Assembly (NCBI RefSeq): GCF_024211275.1
Contig: NZ_JAMLDX010000004.1
Coordinates: 124,001-188,000 of the forward strand
DNA: 64,000 nucleotides
Direction of reading: 5' to 3'
Source of the DNA: Sphingomonas tagetis
GTDB taxonomy: Bacteria > Pseudomonadota > Alphaproteobacteria > Sphingomonadales > Sphingomonadaceae
The notes under the pieces were generated by a model. It did not search any database. It was not told where the DNA came from and saw only the letters and a list, made by a program, of their open reading frames with translations. This document shows positions 16,635 through 25,339 of the stretch, piece after piece. The position numbers and the translations under genes were made by a program. Each line of letters begins with the position of its first letter. The stretch's first letter is position 1.

Positions 16635-17800
16635 ATGCGGATGATTCGCCTGGCGATTGCCTCTTCACTTGCACTGTCGTTGAGCCAGCCCGCGTTCGCC
16701 GCGCAGCGCTGGCCATTCAGCTACGAAGTGTTGATGGCGTTTCAGCGCGGCGATTTCGCGGCGGTGCTGGCCGCCTTGCGCGCCGATCTGGCGCGGTGCA
16801 AGGCGGCCGCGCCCGATGCCGACCAGTGCCTCGACCTGCTGCTCGGACTGGCCAACGTCGCAGCGATGGCGGGCGAGCTTGAGGGGGGCGAGCTTCATGC
16901 CCGCAGCGCCGTGGCGCTCGCCGAGCGAAGCTTGCCCGCCGGGCATCCTGACATCGCCACGAGCTGGAATAATCTGGCGGTGAATCTGAACATCCAGGGC
17001 CGCCATCAGGAGGCCGAGCCGCTCTATCGCAAGGCATTGGCATTGCGCGAGGCCGCGTTGCCGCCCGGACATCGCGATCTGGCCGCGAGCTGGAACGGCC
17101 TCGCCTCCAACCTGAACGCGCAAGGCCGTTTCGCCGAGGCGGAGCCGATGTTCCGCAAGGCGCTGGCCTTGAACGAGGCGGCAGCGAAACCCTATCCGCC
17201 CGACATCGCGACCAGCTGGAACAATCTGGCGGCCAATATCGATGCGCAGGGCCGCTATGCCGATGCCGAACCGCTGTATCGCAAGGCGCTGGCGCTGCGC
17301 GAAGCGGCGTTGCCGGCGGGACACCCGACATCGCGGCAAGCTGGAACAACCTGGCGGCCAATGTGAGTGCGCAGGGCCGCCATGCCGATGCCGAGCCGTT
17401 GCTGCGCAAGGCGCTGGCGCTGCGCGAGACGGCGCTCCCGGCGGGGCATCCCGACATCGCGGCGAGCTGGAACAATCTCGCCGCGAATCTCATCGAGCAG
17501 GGGCGGCGCAGCGAAGCGGAACCGTTGCTGCGCCGGGCGCTGGCGATCTGGCGCACCTTGCGCCCGACCCATCCGCAGCGGATCGACGGGCTGCGAGCAG
17601 TCGCGTTGACGCTGCAGCATCAACGGCGTTCGCTCGCCGAAGTGCGCTCGCTTTACCGGCTGGCAGGGGCCGGGGCGATGGAGCGGATGCAGTCATTCGT
17701 CGGCTTCACGCCGGCCGCGGAGGCGGAGCTGCGCCGATATCGGCCGATCTTCACCGGTCAGGTACGCGCCGCCTGGGGTCTTGCTGCCCGCAAGCGATGA
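16635..17800 (+). pseudogene. Secreted TPR (kinesin light chain-type) protein, split by a 1-base deletion
   Basis: Two overlapping reading frames (16635-17366 and 17363-17800) together encode one protein of about 388 residues. It has a signal peptide (MRMIRLAIASSLALSLSQPAFA) and six 42-residue TPR units of the form EPLYRKALALREAALPAGHP. The frame breaks inside unit 4 at about 17321-17325: the expected sequence would encode GHPDIAASWNN, but one base is missing and the frame then reads GHPTSRQAG and ends. Unit 4 is 125 bases long while its neighbours are 126. The second half continues with intact TPRs, so the mutation is recent or an assembly error. No slippery heptamer was seen. A periplasmic scaffold role is the best guess. 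Confidence 0.8.
16890..17518 (+). repeat. Tandem 126-bp repeat encoding TPR units
   Basis: Five consecutive 126-base units with recurring coding pattern (EPLYRKALALRE...GHPDIA.SWNNLA...QGR..A) start at 16890, 17016, 17142, 17268 and 17393. The fourth is one base short, which is the frameshift in the TPR gene. A more divergent sixth unit follows. The units are similar enough at DNA level to allow slippage or unequal exchange. Confidence 0.8.
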
Positions 17801-17908
17801 AACACGCGCGCGAAAAGAAGCGGTTGCAACGGCCATCCATCATTCTACCTTCCGCTATAAGCTCCCCGGGGCGTAGAGGGAGCGTAAATGTTTGCAGGAA
17901 GAGACTGA

Positions 17909-19816
17909 ATGGCCAGCGCCGTGCACCAGGTGACGCCCGAGGAGGCGTCGGCCAATCCGCAGCCCGAAGCGGTTGTCGTAAGGTTCGCCGGTGATTCCGG
18001 TGACGGGATGCAGCTGACCGGCGGTCAGTTCACGCTCTCCGCTGCGCTCGCGGGTAACGACCTGGCGACCTTTCCCGATTTTCCGGCGGAGATCCGCGCG
18101 CCGCAGGGGACGTTGTTCGGCGTCTCCGCGTTCCAGATCAACTTCGGGTCGGTGGCGATCGAGACCGCGGGCGATGCGCCCGACGTGCTGGTGGCGATGA
18201 ACCCGGCGGCGCTGAAGACCAACGTTCCCGATTTGAAGCCCGGCGGGCTGATCATCGCGGACGAGGGCGAGTTCAACAAGCGTAACCTGGAAAAGGCCAA
18301 GTACGCGGCGAATCCGCTGGAGGACGACAGCCTCGCCAAATGGCAGCTGCTGAAGCTCAACATCTCGCAACTGACGCTCGAAGCGGTGAAGCCGTTCGGG
18401 CTCGGCAACAAGGAAGCGCTGCGCTGCAAGAATATGTGGACGCTCGGCCTCGCGCTGTGGATGTTCGACCGCGATCGCGAGCCGCTGGTGCAGTGGCTCA
18501 AGGACAAGTTCGCCAAGGCGCCTGATCTGGCGGAAGCCAACATCGCCGCACTCAATGCCGGCCATGCCTATGGCGAAACCGCAGAGCTCGGCGCGCAGGG
18601 CATCGGGCAGCTGCATGTGCCCGCGGCGCCGGTCGAGCCGGGGCTGTACCGCACTGTGACGGGTGCGGATTCGATCAGCATGGGACTGGTCGCGGGCGCG
18701 CAACTTGCGAACCTCAAACTGTTCTATGGCGGCTATCCGATCACACCGGCGTCGGCGATCCTGCACCATCTGGCGCGGCTCAAGGAGTTCGGAGTCACCA
18801 CTTTCCAGGCCGAGGACGAGATCGCGGCGATCGCCTCGGCGCTGGGCGCGTCTTACGCTGGTCAACTCGGCGTGACCTGCTCGTCGGGGCCGGGGATCGC
18901 GCTCAAGGGCGAGGCGCTCGGCCTTGCGATCATGACCGAACTGCCGCTGGTCATCGTCAATGCGCAGCGCGGCGGACCCTCGACGGGTCTTCCGACCAAG
19001 ACCGAACAGTCGGATCTCTATCAGGCGGTCTATGGCCGCAACGGCGACGCGCCGCTGCCGGTGATCGCGAGCCGATCGGCGGCGGACTGTTTCGACTGTG
19101 CGATCGAGGCGGTGCGCATCGCGACCCAGTACATGACCCCGGTGATGCTGCTGACCGACGGCTATCTCCAGAACGCCGCCGAGCCGTGGAAGGTGCCAGA
19201 CATGGGCGATTACGCGCCCTTCCCGGTGACGTTCCATGAGACAGTCCCGGCCGAGGGCGAGACGTTCCTGCCCTATGCCCGCGACGAGAAGCTCAAGCGC
19301 CCGTGGGTCAAGCCGGGCACGCCGGGGCTGCTGCACCGCATCGGCGGGATCGAGAAGGCGCAAGGGTCGGGCAATCTCGATTATTCGGCGGACAACCATC
19401 AGGCGATGACCAACATCCGCCGCGACAAGGTGCTGGGCATCGACATCCCCGATCAGGCGATCGAGCAGGGCGAGGCGGGCGGCAAGCTGGTCGTGGTCGG
19501 CTGGGGTTCGACCTATGGCCCGATCACCCAGGCGGTGCGGCGCGCGCGCCGCCAGGGGCTGGACGTCAGCCACATCCATATCCGGCATATCTGGCCGATG
19601 CCGAAGAATCTCGGCGACCTGCTCAGAAGCTATGACCGTATCCTCGTGCCCGAGATGAACACGGGGCAGCTCAAGACCGTGCTGCGAGACCAGTTCCTCG
19701 TCGACGCCACCCCGCTCAACAAGGTCAGCGGCCAACCCTTCCGCATCCATGAAATCGAAGCGGCGATCGGCGCCTATTTCGACGCGGATGGCAGCATCAA
19801 GGCGGTCAATTCGTGA
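17909..19816 (+). CDS. korA: 2-oxoacid:acceptor oxidoreductase subunit alpha (KorA-type, gamma-alpha fusion)
   Basis: A 635-residue subunit of a ferredoxin-dependent 2-oxoacid (probably 2-oxoglutarate) oxidoreductase, which makes acyl-CoA and reduced ferredoxin. The N-terminal third is the gamma domain (VVRFAGDSGDGMQLTGGQF); the rest is the alpha domain with the ThDP-enzyme block SSGPGIALKGEALGLA and ERGGP-like AQRGGPSTGLPTKTEQSDL. A GGAAG-type Shine-Dalgarno lies just before the ATG. KorB is encoded 806 bases downstream, after a lipoprotein gene. The two-subunit form without separate ferredoxin subunits is the usual aerobic type. Confidence 0.9.
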   Translation: MASAVHQVTPEEASANPQPEAVVVRFAGDSGDGMQLTGGQFTLSAALAGNDLATFPDFPAEIRAPQGTLFGVSAFQINFGSVAIETAGDAPDVLVAMNPAALKTNVPDLKPGGLIIADEGEFNKRNLEKAKYAANPLEDDSLAKWQLLKLNISQLTLEAVKPFGLGNKEALRCKNMWTLGLALWMFDRDREPLVQWLKDKFAKAPDLAEANIAALNAGHAYGETAELGAQGIGQLHVPAAPVEPGLYRTVTGADSISMGLVAGAQLANLKLFYGGYPITPASAILHHLARLKEFGVTTFQAEDEIAAIASALGASYAGQLGVTCSSGPGIALKGEALGLAIMTELPLVIVNAQRGGPSTGLPTKTEQSDLYQAVYGRNGDAPLPVIASRSAADCFDCAIEAVRIATQYMTPVMLLTDGYLQNAAEPWKVPDMGDYAPFPVTFHETVPAEGETFLPYARDEKLKRPWVKPGTPGLLHRIGGIEKAQGSGNLDYSADNHQAMTNIRRDKVLGIDIPDQAIEQGEAGGKLVVVGWGSTYGPITQAVRRARRQGLDVSHIHIRHIWPMPKNLGDLLRSYDRILVPEMNTGQLKTVLRDQFLVDATPLNKVSGQPFRIHEIEAAIGAYFDADGSIKAVNS

Positions 19817-19847
19817 ACCGGGAGCGGTCATTGCGGGGGGAAGCGGG

Positions 19848-20591
19848 ATGAAGCGAGCACGTCCGTTGCACATTTCCCGTATCGCCTTGATCGGCATTGC
19901 GATGGTCGGCGCGTCGGCCTGTAGCGAGAAGGGCGATGCGCCCGGGCAGGGTGACAATGCGACGGCTGCCGCGTCGGGCGCTGTCCCTGCCGCCAAGCAC
20001 ACGCCGAACCCGTCGATGCAGGCCCCGCCTTCAAAGGCATTCGGCCAGTTCGAACGGATCGATGCCGGCAAATTCCACAGCACCGAGCAGTTCACCGTGT
20101 TCAACCCGGCGGCATTTCCCGGCACGGTGGACAGCATCCAGTATCAATATGTCTATACCGATGACCGCCTTGCGAGCGCGCGTCCCTATAATTTCGACGT
20201 CACGCTGAAGATCTTCAAATTCGCGTCCGCCGCGCAAGCGAAGGCGAGTCTCGACCGTGGGATCGCCGGAGCGATTCCGATCGCGGAGGCGGGCAAGGTC
20301 CAGCTGCCGCCGTGCAGCGGGCAGAAACGCGACGCCGATCAGTTCGTCGGGCCGGACAAGATCGTCAAGACGATACCCAATCCGCGCGGGGGCGAGGTCA
20401 CGATCCGCCAGCCCGGCGACTTCAACATGTATGATTGCACGCGTGGCCATAACCCAGAGGAAAGTGCGGTCTGGGTCGAGGGCGAATATTATTTCGTCGC
20501 GAGCGCGCTGGCGTTGAAAGTGGGCGACAAACCCGAAGGCCGGGTGGAAGATCTGGCGAAGGACTACCTCGCAGCGCTCGGCCCGCGTTGA
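19848..20591 (+). CDS. Predicted lipoprotein between korA and korB
   Basis: A 247-residue protein with a basic N-terminus, a hydrophobic segment and a lipobox-like GASAC (Cys25), so probably a membrane-anchored lipoprotein. Residues 30-60 are low-complexity Ala/Pro/Asp. The remainder shows no recognisable domain; a Cys pair (LPPCSGQ and MYDCTRG) could form a disulfide outside the cytoplasm. Start 19848 places the signal at the N-terminus; an upstream in-frame start lies within korA. Insertion of an extracytoplasmic protein between two subunits of a cytoplasmic enzyme is odd, as spacing (31 bases each side) suggests a shared transcript. Confidence 0.7.
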   Translation: MKRARPLHISRIALIGIAMVGASACSEKGDAPGQGDNATAAASGAVPAAKHTPNPSMQAPPSKAFGQFERIDAGKFHSTEQFTVFNPAAFPGTVDSIQYQYVYTDDRLASARPYNFDVTLKIFKFASAAQAKASLDRGIAGAIPIAEAGKVQLPPCSGQKRDADQFVGPDKIVKTIPNPRGGEVTIRQPGDFNMYDCTRGHNPEESAVWVEGEYYFVASALALKVGDKPEGRVEDLAKDYLAALGPR

Positions 20592-20622
20592 TGGCCGAAT
20601 TGAATAGCAGGCTGATAGCATC

Positions 20623-21648
20623 ATGAACGAGATCACGACCATCCGCCCCAGCACGCCCAAGGACTGGGAGACCGATCAGGAAGTCCGCTGGTGTCCCGGC
20701 TGCGGCGACTATGCGATCCTCAAGGCCGTCCAGCGCACCATGCCGGAGATCGGCGCGACGCCAGAGAATACCGTGTTCATCAGCGGCATCGGCTGCTCGA
20801 GCCGGTTTCCCTATTATATGGAGACCTATGGCTTCCATACGATCCATGGCCGCGCGCCGGCGGTGGCGACGGGGGTGAAGCTTGCCAACCCGGACCTCGA
20901 CGTGTGGATCATCACCGGTGACGGGGACGGCTTGTCGATCGGCGGCAACCACACGATGCACCTGTTGCGCCGCAACCTCGACTGCCAGGTGCTGCTGTTC
21001 AACAACGAGATCTATGGGCTGACCAAGGGGCAATATTCCCCGACCAGCCGGGTGGGCACGCGCAGCCCCTCCACGCCGTTCGGTTCGGTCGACCGTCCCG
21101 CCCGGCCGTGCGCGTTTGCGCTGGGATCGGGCGCGCGGTTCATCGCGCGCGGGATCGACGTACACAAGAATTTGCCGAGCGTGCTCAAAGCGGCGCATGC
21201 GCATCGCGGCGCGGCGTTCGTCGAGATCTTCCAGAACTGCATCGTCTATAATGATGATGTGTTCGCGCCGTTCACCGAGAAAGCCAATGCCGGGCATCAG
21301 CTGTGGCTCGAGCATGGCCAGCCGATGGTCTTCGCCGGCGGCACCAAGGGGATCGCTCTCGATACCGAGAGGCTGACGCTCAAGGTTGTGGACATCGCCG
21401 ATGGCGACACGTCCGGGGTGATCGTCCACAACGTCACCAACCGCGCGATCGCGCATATGCTGGTCGAGATGCCGTTCGGGCCGTTCCCGATGGCGCTGGG
21501 CGTGCTCTATGACGATCCCGCGCCGACGTTCGAGAGTGCGGTCGTGGCGCAAAATGCCGCCGCTAGCGAGGGCAAGGTCGCCGACCTGCAGAAACTGGTC
21601 AGCAAGGGACAGACCTGGATGGTCGAAAAGGAACCGCACGCGATCTGA
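20623..21648 (+). CDS. korB: 2-oxoacid:acceptor oxidoreductase subunit beta (KorB-type)
   Basis: A 341-residue ThDP-binding beta subunit that partners KorA. Evidence: VRWCPGCGDYAILKAVQ near the N-terminus (iron-sulfur ligand CPGCG), GIGCSSRFPYYM, and the ThDP/Mg motif ITGDGDGLSIGGNH (GDG...N, about residues 103-116). Length and domain order fit the family. Together KorAB would oxidise 2-oxoglutarate (or a similar 2-oxoacid) with ferredoxin as acceptor. It starts 31 bases after the lipoprotein gene, and a membrane hydrolase gene follows after 16 bases. Confidence 0.92.
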   Translation: MNEITTIRPSTPKDWETDQEVRWCPGCGDYAILKAVQRTMPEIGATPENTVFISGIGCSSRFPYYMETYGFHTIHGRAPAVATGVKLANPDLDVWIITGDGDGLSIGGNHTMHLLRRNLDCQVLLFNNEIYGLTKGQYSPTSRVGTRSPSTPFGSVDRPARPCAFALGSGARFIARGIDVHKNLPSVLKAAHAHRGAAFVEIFQNCIVYNDDVFAPFTEKANAGHQLWLEHGQPMVFAGGTKGIALDTERLTLKVVDIADGDTSGVIVHNVTNRAIAHMLVEMPFGPFPMALGVLYDDPAPTFESAVVAQNAAASEGKVADLQKLVSKGQTWMVEKEPHAI

Positions 21649-21664
21649 ACCGTAGCGTTCGCGC

Positions 21665-22642
21665 ATGGACAATCTCACCCACAGTCTGATCGGGGCACTG
21701 ATCGGGCAGACCGGCCTCAAGAAGCTGTCCGGGCTCGCGATGCCGACGCTGATCGTCGCCGCGAATATCCCCGATCTGGACGCGGCGTGCAGCGTCTATG
21801 GCACCCAGTCGCTGGCGATGCGGCGCGGGCTGACTCACGGGCCGGTGGCGATGGCCGTGCTGCCGCTGCTGCTGACAGCGATCATGGTCGGGTTCGACCG
21901 GTGGCAGACGCGGCGCGGCAAGCGGCCCGCGGCGCGACCGCCAGTCCGCCCCCTGCATCTGCTGTTGCTCGCTTATGTCGGCACGCTGAGCCATCCGGCC
22001 TTCGACTGGCTGAACAATTACGGGATCCGCTTGCTCGAACCCTTTTCGAGCCGCTGGTTCTATGGCGACAGCATCTTCATCATCGACCTGTGGATCTGGG
22101 CGATGCTGATCGGTGGCCTGATCTGGTCGTGGCGTGCGGAACGGCAGGGCGGCGATTGGGCGCGGCGCGGGAGCATCGTCGCCGTGGTGCTGTCCGCCTA
22201 TATCTTCGGCAACGGTGTCACGACTGGTGTCGCCGAGGCGCGCACGGCGCAGTGGGTCCGCACCACTTATGGCATCGAACCGGAGCTGGTGGTCGCCAGC
22301 CCGGTGCCGATCGCCTTCTGGCAGCGCGAGATGCTGTGGCGGGGCGGGGGGCAGCATGGCCGGCGCGATCTCAACCTTGCCGGCGGCTGGTTGCCGACGC
22401 TGGTCGGGCAGGCGACTGCCGGCCCGGTTCCGATCGGCATGGACGATCCGCGCATCGTCATGGCGGTGCGAACCGATCCCGATGCGCGCGCCTTTCTGTT
22501 CTGGTCGCGGATGCCGTTCGCGCAACCCCAGCCTGACGGCAGCATCGTGCTGCGTGACCAGCGGTTCGGCAATCCGCTCGTCGGCGACCGGTTCAGCGTG
22601 CGCATCGCGCCCGGACTGCGGAGTGCGGACCGTGGCGAATGA
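21665..22642 (+). CDS. Metal-dependent membrane hydrolase (YdjM/DUF457 family)
   Basis: A 325-residue inner-membrane protein with about four transmembrane helices and metal-binding His/Asp motifs of the YdjM type: MDNLTHSLIGALIGQ (His6), NIPDLDA, LTHGPVAM and LSHPAFDWLNNYG. The C-terminal third is soluble and less conserved. Family members are called metal-dependent hydrolases by homology; substrate is unknown. It lies 16 bases after korB and its stop overlaps the photolyase start (ATGA), so all these genes may share a transcript. Confidence 0.82.
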   Translation: MDNLTHSLIGALIGQTGLKKLSGLAMPTLIVAANIPDLDAACSVYGTQSLAMRRGLTHGPVAMAVLPLLLTAIMVGFDRWQTRRGKRPAARPPVRPLHLLLLAYVGTLSHPAFDWLNNYGIRLLEPFSSRWFYGDSIFIIDLWIWAMLIGGLIWSWRAERQGGDWARRGSIVAVVLSAYIFGNGVTTGVAEARTAQWVRTTYGIEPELVVASPVPIAFWQREMLWRGGGQHGRRDLNLAGGWLPTLVGQATAGPVPIGMDDPRIVMAVRTDPDARAFLFWSRMPFAQPQPDGSIVLRDQRFGNPLVGDRFSVRIAPGLRSADRGE

Positions 22643-24006
22643 CCAGTATCGTCTGGTTTCGCCGGGATTTGCGGTTGTCGGATCAGGCGGCGCTCGCCGC
22701 TGCGGCGCGCGAGGGGCCGGTTATTCCGGTCTATGTGCTGGATGACGACACGCCGCGCCACCGCGCGATGGGTGGGGCCTCGCGCTGGTGGCTGCATCAT
22801 AGCCTTGCCAGCCTCGACGCCGCGCTGCGCGACAAGGGCTCGCGGATGATCTTGCGGCGGGGACGCTGCGAGGAAGTGCTGGCGGCGCTGGCGAAGGAGA
22901 CAGGGGCGGAGCGGGTCCATTGCATCCGGCATTACGAGCCGTGGTGGCGCAATGCCGAGCGTGCGGTGGCGAAGCAGGTCGACCTGGTGTGCCATGACGG
23001 CAATTACCTGGCGCCGCCGGGATCAGTGACCACGGCAACCGGTGCGCCCTACAAAATCTACACGCCGTTCTGGCGTGCGTTGAAGCAATGGATGCCACCC
23101 GCGCAGCCGCACGACCGGCCACGCGACATTCCCGTGCCGTCGCAATGGCCTGCATCAGAGAAGCTCGCGGATTGGGCGCTGTTGCCGAAAAGGCCCGATT
23201 GGGCGGCCGGGTTTGCAGCCGAGTGGACCCCGGGCGAAACCGGTGCGCGCGATCGGCTGGCCGATTTCGCCGACCATGCCGCGCGCTATGACGCCGAGCG
23301 CAACCTGCCGTCGATCGAGGGCAGTTCGCGGCTGTCACCGCATCTGCATTTCGGTGAGATCTCGCCCGCGGCGGTCTGGCATCGCGTTGCCGATGCCGGT
23401 GGATCGGTCGATGTGTTCCTGAGCGAGATCGCATGGCGGGATTACGCGCAGAATGTGATCCTGCAGTTACCCGACTATGGCGCGAAGAACGGGCGCGAGA
23501 AATTCGACGATCTGCCCTGGCGATCGGGCAAGGCCGCGGCGGCCGATCTTCGCGCCTGGCAGCGGGGGCGGACCGGCTATCCCATCGTCGATGCCGGGAT
23601 GCGCCAGCTGTGGGCGACCGGCTGGATGCACAATCGGGTACGGATGATCGCCGCGTCGTTCCTGATCAAGCATCTGCTGATCGACTGGCGCGACGGCGAA
23701 CGCTGGTTCTGGGATACGCTGGTCGATGCCGATTACGGCAACAACAGCGTCAACTGGCAATGGGTTGCGGGGACCGGCGTCGATTCAAATATGTGGGGCC
23801 GGATCATGGCCCCGCTTGGCCAGTCCGAGAAGTTCGAGGCGGGCGATTACATCCGCGAATGGGTGCCCGAACTGGCCGGGCTCCACGATATGGTGATCCA
23901 CGATCCCGAGGCGCAAGGCTGCCGGCCCGAGGACTATCCTGCGAAGATCATCGGGCATCGCGAGGCGCGTGAGCGGTCGCTGGCGGCAGGGCGCAAGGTG
24001 CGCTGA
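22639..24006 (+). CDS. phrB: Deoxyribodipyrimidine photolyase (CPD class I)
   Basis: A 455-residue FAD enzyme that repairs UV-induced cyclobutane pyrimidine dimers using blue light. The N-terminal antenna domain starts SIVWFRRDLRLSDQAAL. The FAD domain includes RTGYPIVDAGMRQLWATGW, MHNRVRMI and LVDADYGNNSVNWQWVAGTG, where the Asn in NNS near FAD N5 is the photolyase rather than plant-cryptochrome state. Length is normal. ATGA overlap with the upstream hydrolase gene indicates translational coupling. Confidence 0.92.
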   Translation: MTSIVWFRRDLRLSDQAALAAAAREGPVIPVYVLDDDTPRHRAMGGASRWWLHHSLASLDAALRDKGSRMILRRGRCEEVLAALAKETGAERVHCIRHYEPWWRNAERAVAKQVDLVCHDGNYLAPPGSVTTATGAPYKIYTPFWRALKQWMPPAQPHDRPRDIPVPSQWPASEKLADWALLPKRPDWAAGFAAEWTPGETGARDRLADFADHAARYDAERNLPSIEGSSRLSPHLHFGEISPAAVWHRVADAGGSVDVFLSEIAWRDYAQNVILQLPDYGAKNGREKFDDLPWRSGKAAAADLRAWQRGRTGYPIVDAGMRQLWATGWMHNRVRMIAASFLIKHLLIDWRDGERWFWDTLVDADYGNNSVNWQWVAGTGVDSNMWGRIMAPLGQSEKFEAGDYIREWVPELAGLHDMVIHDPEAQGCRPEDYPAKIIGHREARERSLAAGRKVR

Positions 24007-24035
24007 CGTTTGTCGCTTGCCCGATTCGGATCCGC

Positions 24036-25328
24036 ATGGTTTGTGCGCGCGGGATGCGGGTGACGATGAATAGCAGGGTGGCAAGTAACAGAGGCCGCCG
24101 GAATGGCCGGGGCAATGGCGCGAGGGCGCCTGGGCAAGGGTGGCTCGCCGCGCTGCTGACCCCATTGCTGCACAAATTGCTCGACCGGATCGATGCCGGG
24201 CTGGCCGAGGGTGCGATCGAAGCGACGCTGCCGGGCGGGATTGCGCGCAGGCTGGGCGGGCGCGTGCCGGGGCCGGTCGCGGTGGTCGAGATTCGCAGCT
24301 GGCGGGCATTGTGGCGGCTCGCGACGGGCGGGTCGGTCGGCTGGTATGAAGCGTGGCAGGCTGGGGAGTGGGCAAGTCCCGATCCGGTGCCGCTGTTCGA
24401 CCTGTTCGTGCGCAACCGTGCGACGCTCGGCAATACCGGGCGCGCGCAGGGAACAACGCGGCTGGCGAAGCGGGTGTGGCACCGGCTGCAGCGCAACGAC
24501 CGCGACGGCGCGCGGAAGAACATCGCCTATCACTATGATCTGGGGAATGACTTCTACGCGCCGTGGCTTGATCCGGGGATGACCTATTCGAGCGCGCTGT
24601 TCGCTGAGGCGCGCATGACGCTGCAAGCGGCGCAGCACGCGAAGCTGGCGGCAGTGCTGGCGCGAACCGGGACGGTCGCAGGCGAGCGCATCCTCGAGAT
24701 CGGCTGCGGCTGGGGATCGTTCGTGGAGCTTGCCGCGCGCGGCGGGCGGCGGGTGCACGGGATCACGTTGTCGACCGAGCAGAAGGCGCAGGTCGAGGCG
24801 CGGATCGCGGCGGCCGGACTCGATGGTGTGACCGTCGGGCTGACCGACTATCGCGACGTCACCGGCACCTTCGACGCCGTGGCGAGCATCGAGATGGTCG
24901 AGGCGGTGGGGCAGGATTTCTGGCCCGATTATCTCGGCACGATCGCGCGGGTGCTGAAGCCGGGCGGGCGCGCCGCAATCCAGTATATCGCGATCGATGA
25001 TGCGATCTTCGACGCCTATTCGCGCAATGTCGACTTCATTCAGACCTATGTCTTTCCGGGCGGGCTGCTGATCTCGGAGCGCCGCTTCCGCAAAATTGCT
25101 GCGCAGCATGGTCTAAGCTGGCACGATCGGCATGCGTTCGGGCTCGACTATGCCGAGACGCTGAGGCGCTGGCGCGAGGCATTCGATGCGGCGGTGGCGG
25201 AGGGGCGGCTGCCGGCGGAATTCGATGCGCATTTCCTCGACTTGTGGCGCTATTACCTGATGTATTGCGAGGGCGGATTCCGCGGCGGCGGGATCTGGGT
25301 GGCGCAGGTGACGCTGGTCAAGAGTTAG
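24036..25328 (+). CDS. Cyclopropane-fatty-acyl-phospholipid synthase family methyltransferase
   Basis: A 430-residue SAM-dependent methyltransferase of the Cfa type, which modifies unsaturated acyl chains of membrane phospholipids. Evidence: IAYHYDLGNDFYAPWLDPGMTY-like block near residue 166 (the family's lipid-binding signature), SAM motif LEIGCGWGSFVELA, and SIEMVEAVG. The first 30 residues are Arg/Gly-rich and unconserved; in-frame ATGs at 24054 and 24066 are alternative starts and none has a strong ribosome-binding site. It sits 29 bases after the photolyase. Close relatives may make branched or other modified fatty acids rather than cyclopropanes. Confidence 0.83.
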   Translation: MVCARGMRVTMNSRVASNRGRRNGRGNGARAPGQGWLAALLTPLLHKLLDRIDAGLAEGAIEATLPGGIARRLGGRVPGPVAVVEIRSWRALWRLATGGSVGWYEAWQAGEWASPDPVPLFDLFVRNRATLGNTGRAQGTTRLAKRVWHRLQRNDRDGARKNIAYHYDLGNDFYAPWLDPGMTYSSALFAEARMTLQAAQHAKLAAVLARTGTVAGERILEIGCGWGSFVELAARGGRRVHGITLSTEQKAQVEARIAAAGLDGVTVGLTDYRDVTGTFDAVASIEMVEAVGQDFWPDYLGTIARVLKPGGRAAIQYIAIDDAIFDAYSRNVDFIQTYVFPGGLLISERRFRKIAAQHGLSWHDRHAFGLDYAETLRRWREAFDAAVAEGRLPAEFDAHFLDLWRYYLMYCEGGFRGGGIWVAQVTLVKS

Positions 25329-25339
25329 GAGCGAGGCGG

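Noticed and set aside
17824..17861. Promoter-like TTGCAA and TATAAG upstream of korA
   Set aside because: The spacing between the two boxes is 26 bases, far from the usual 16-18, so the pair was not reported as a promoter.
23934..25109. A 391-residue frame on the - strand
   Set aside because: Opposite the Cfa-like methyltransferase; no motif, and the + frame has a SAM motif and family signatures.
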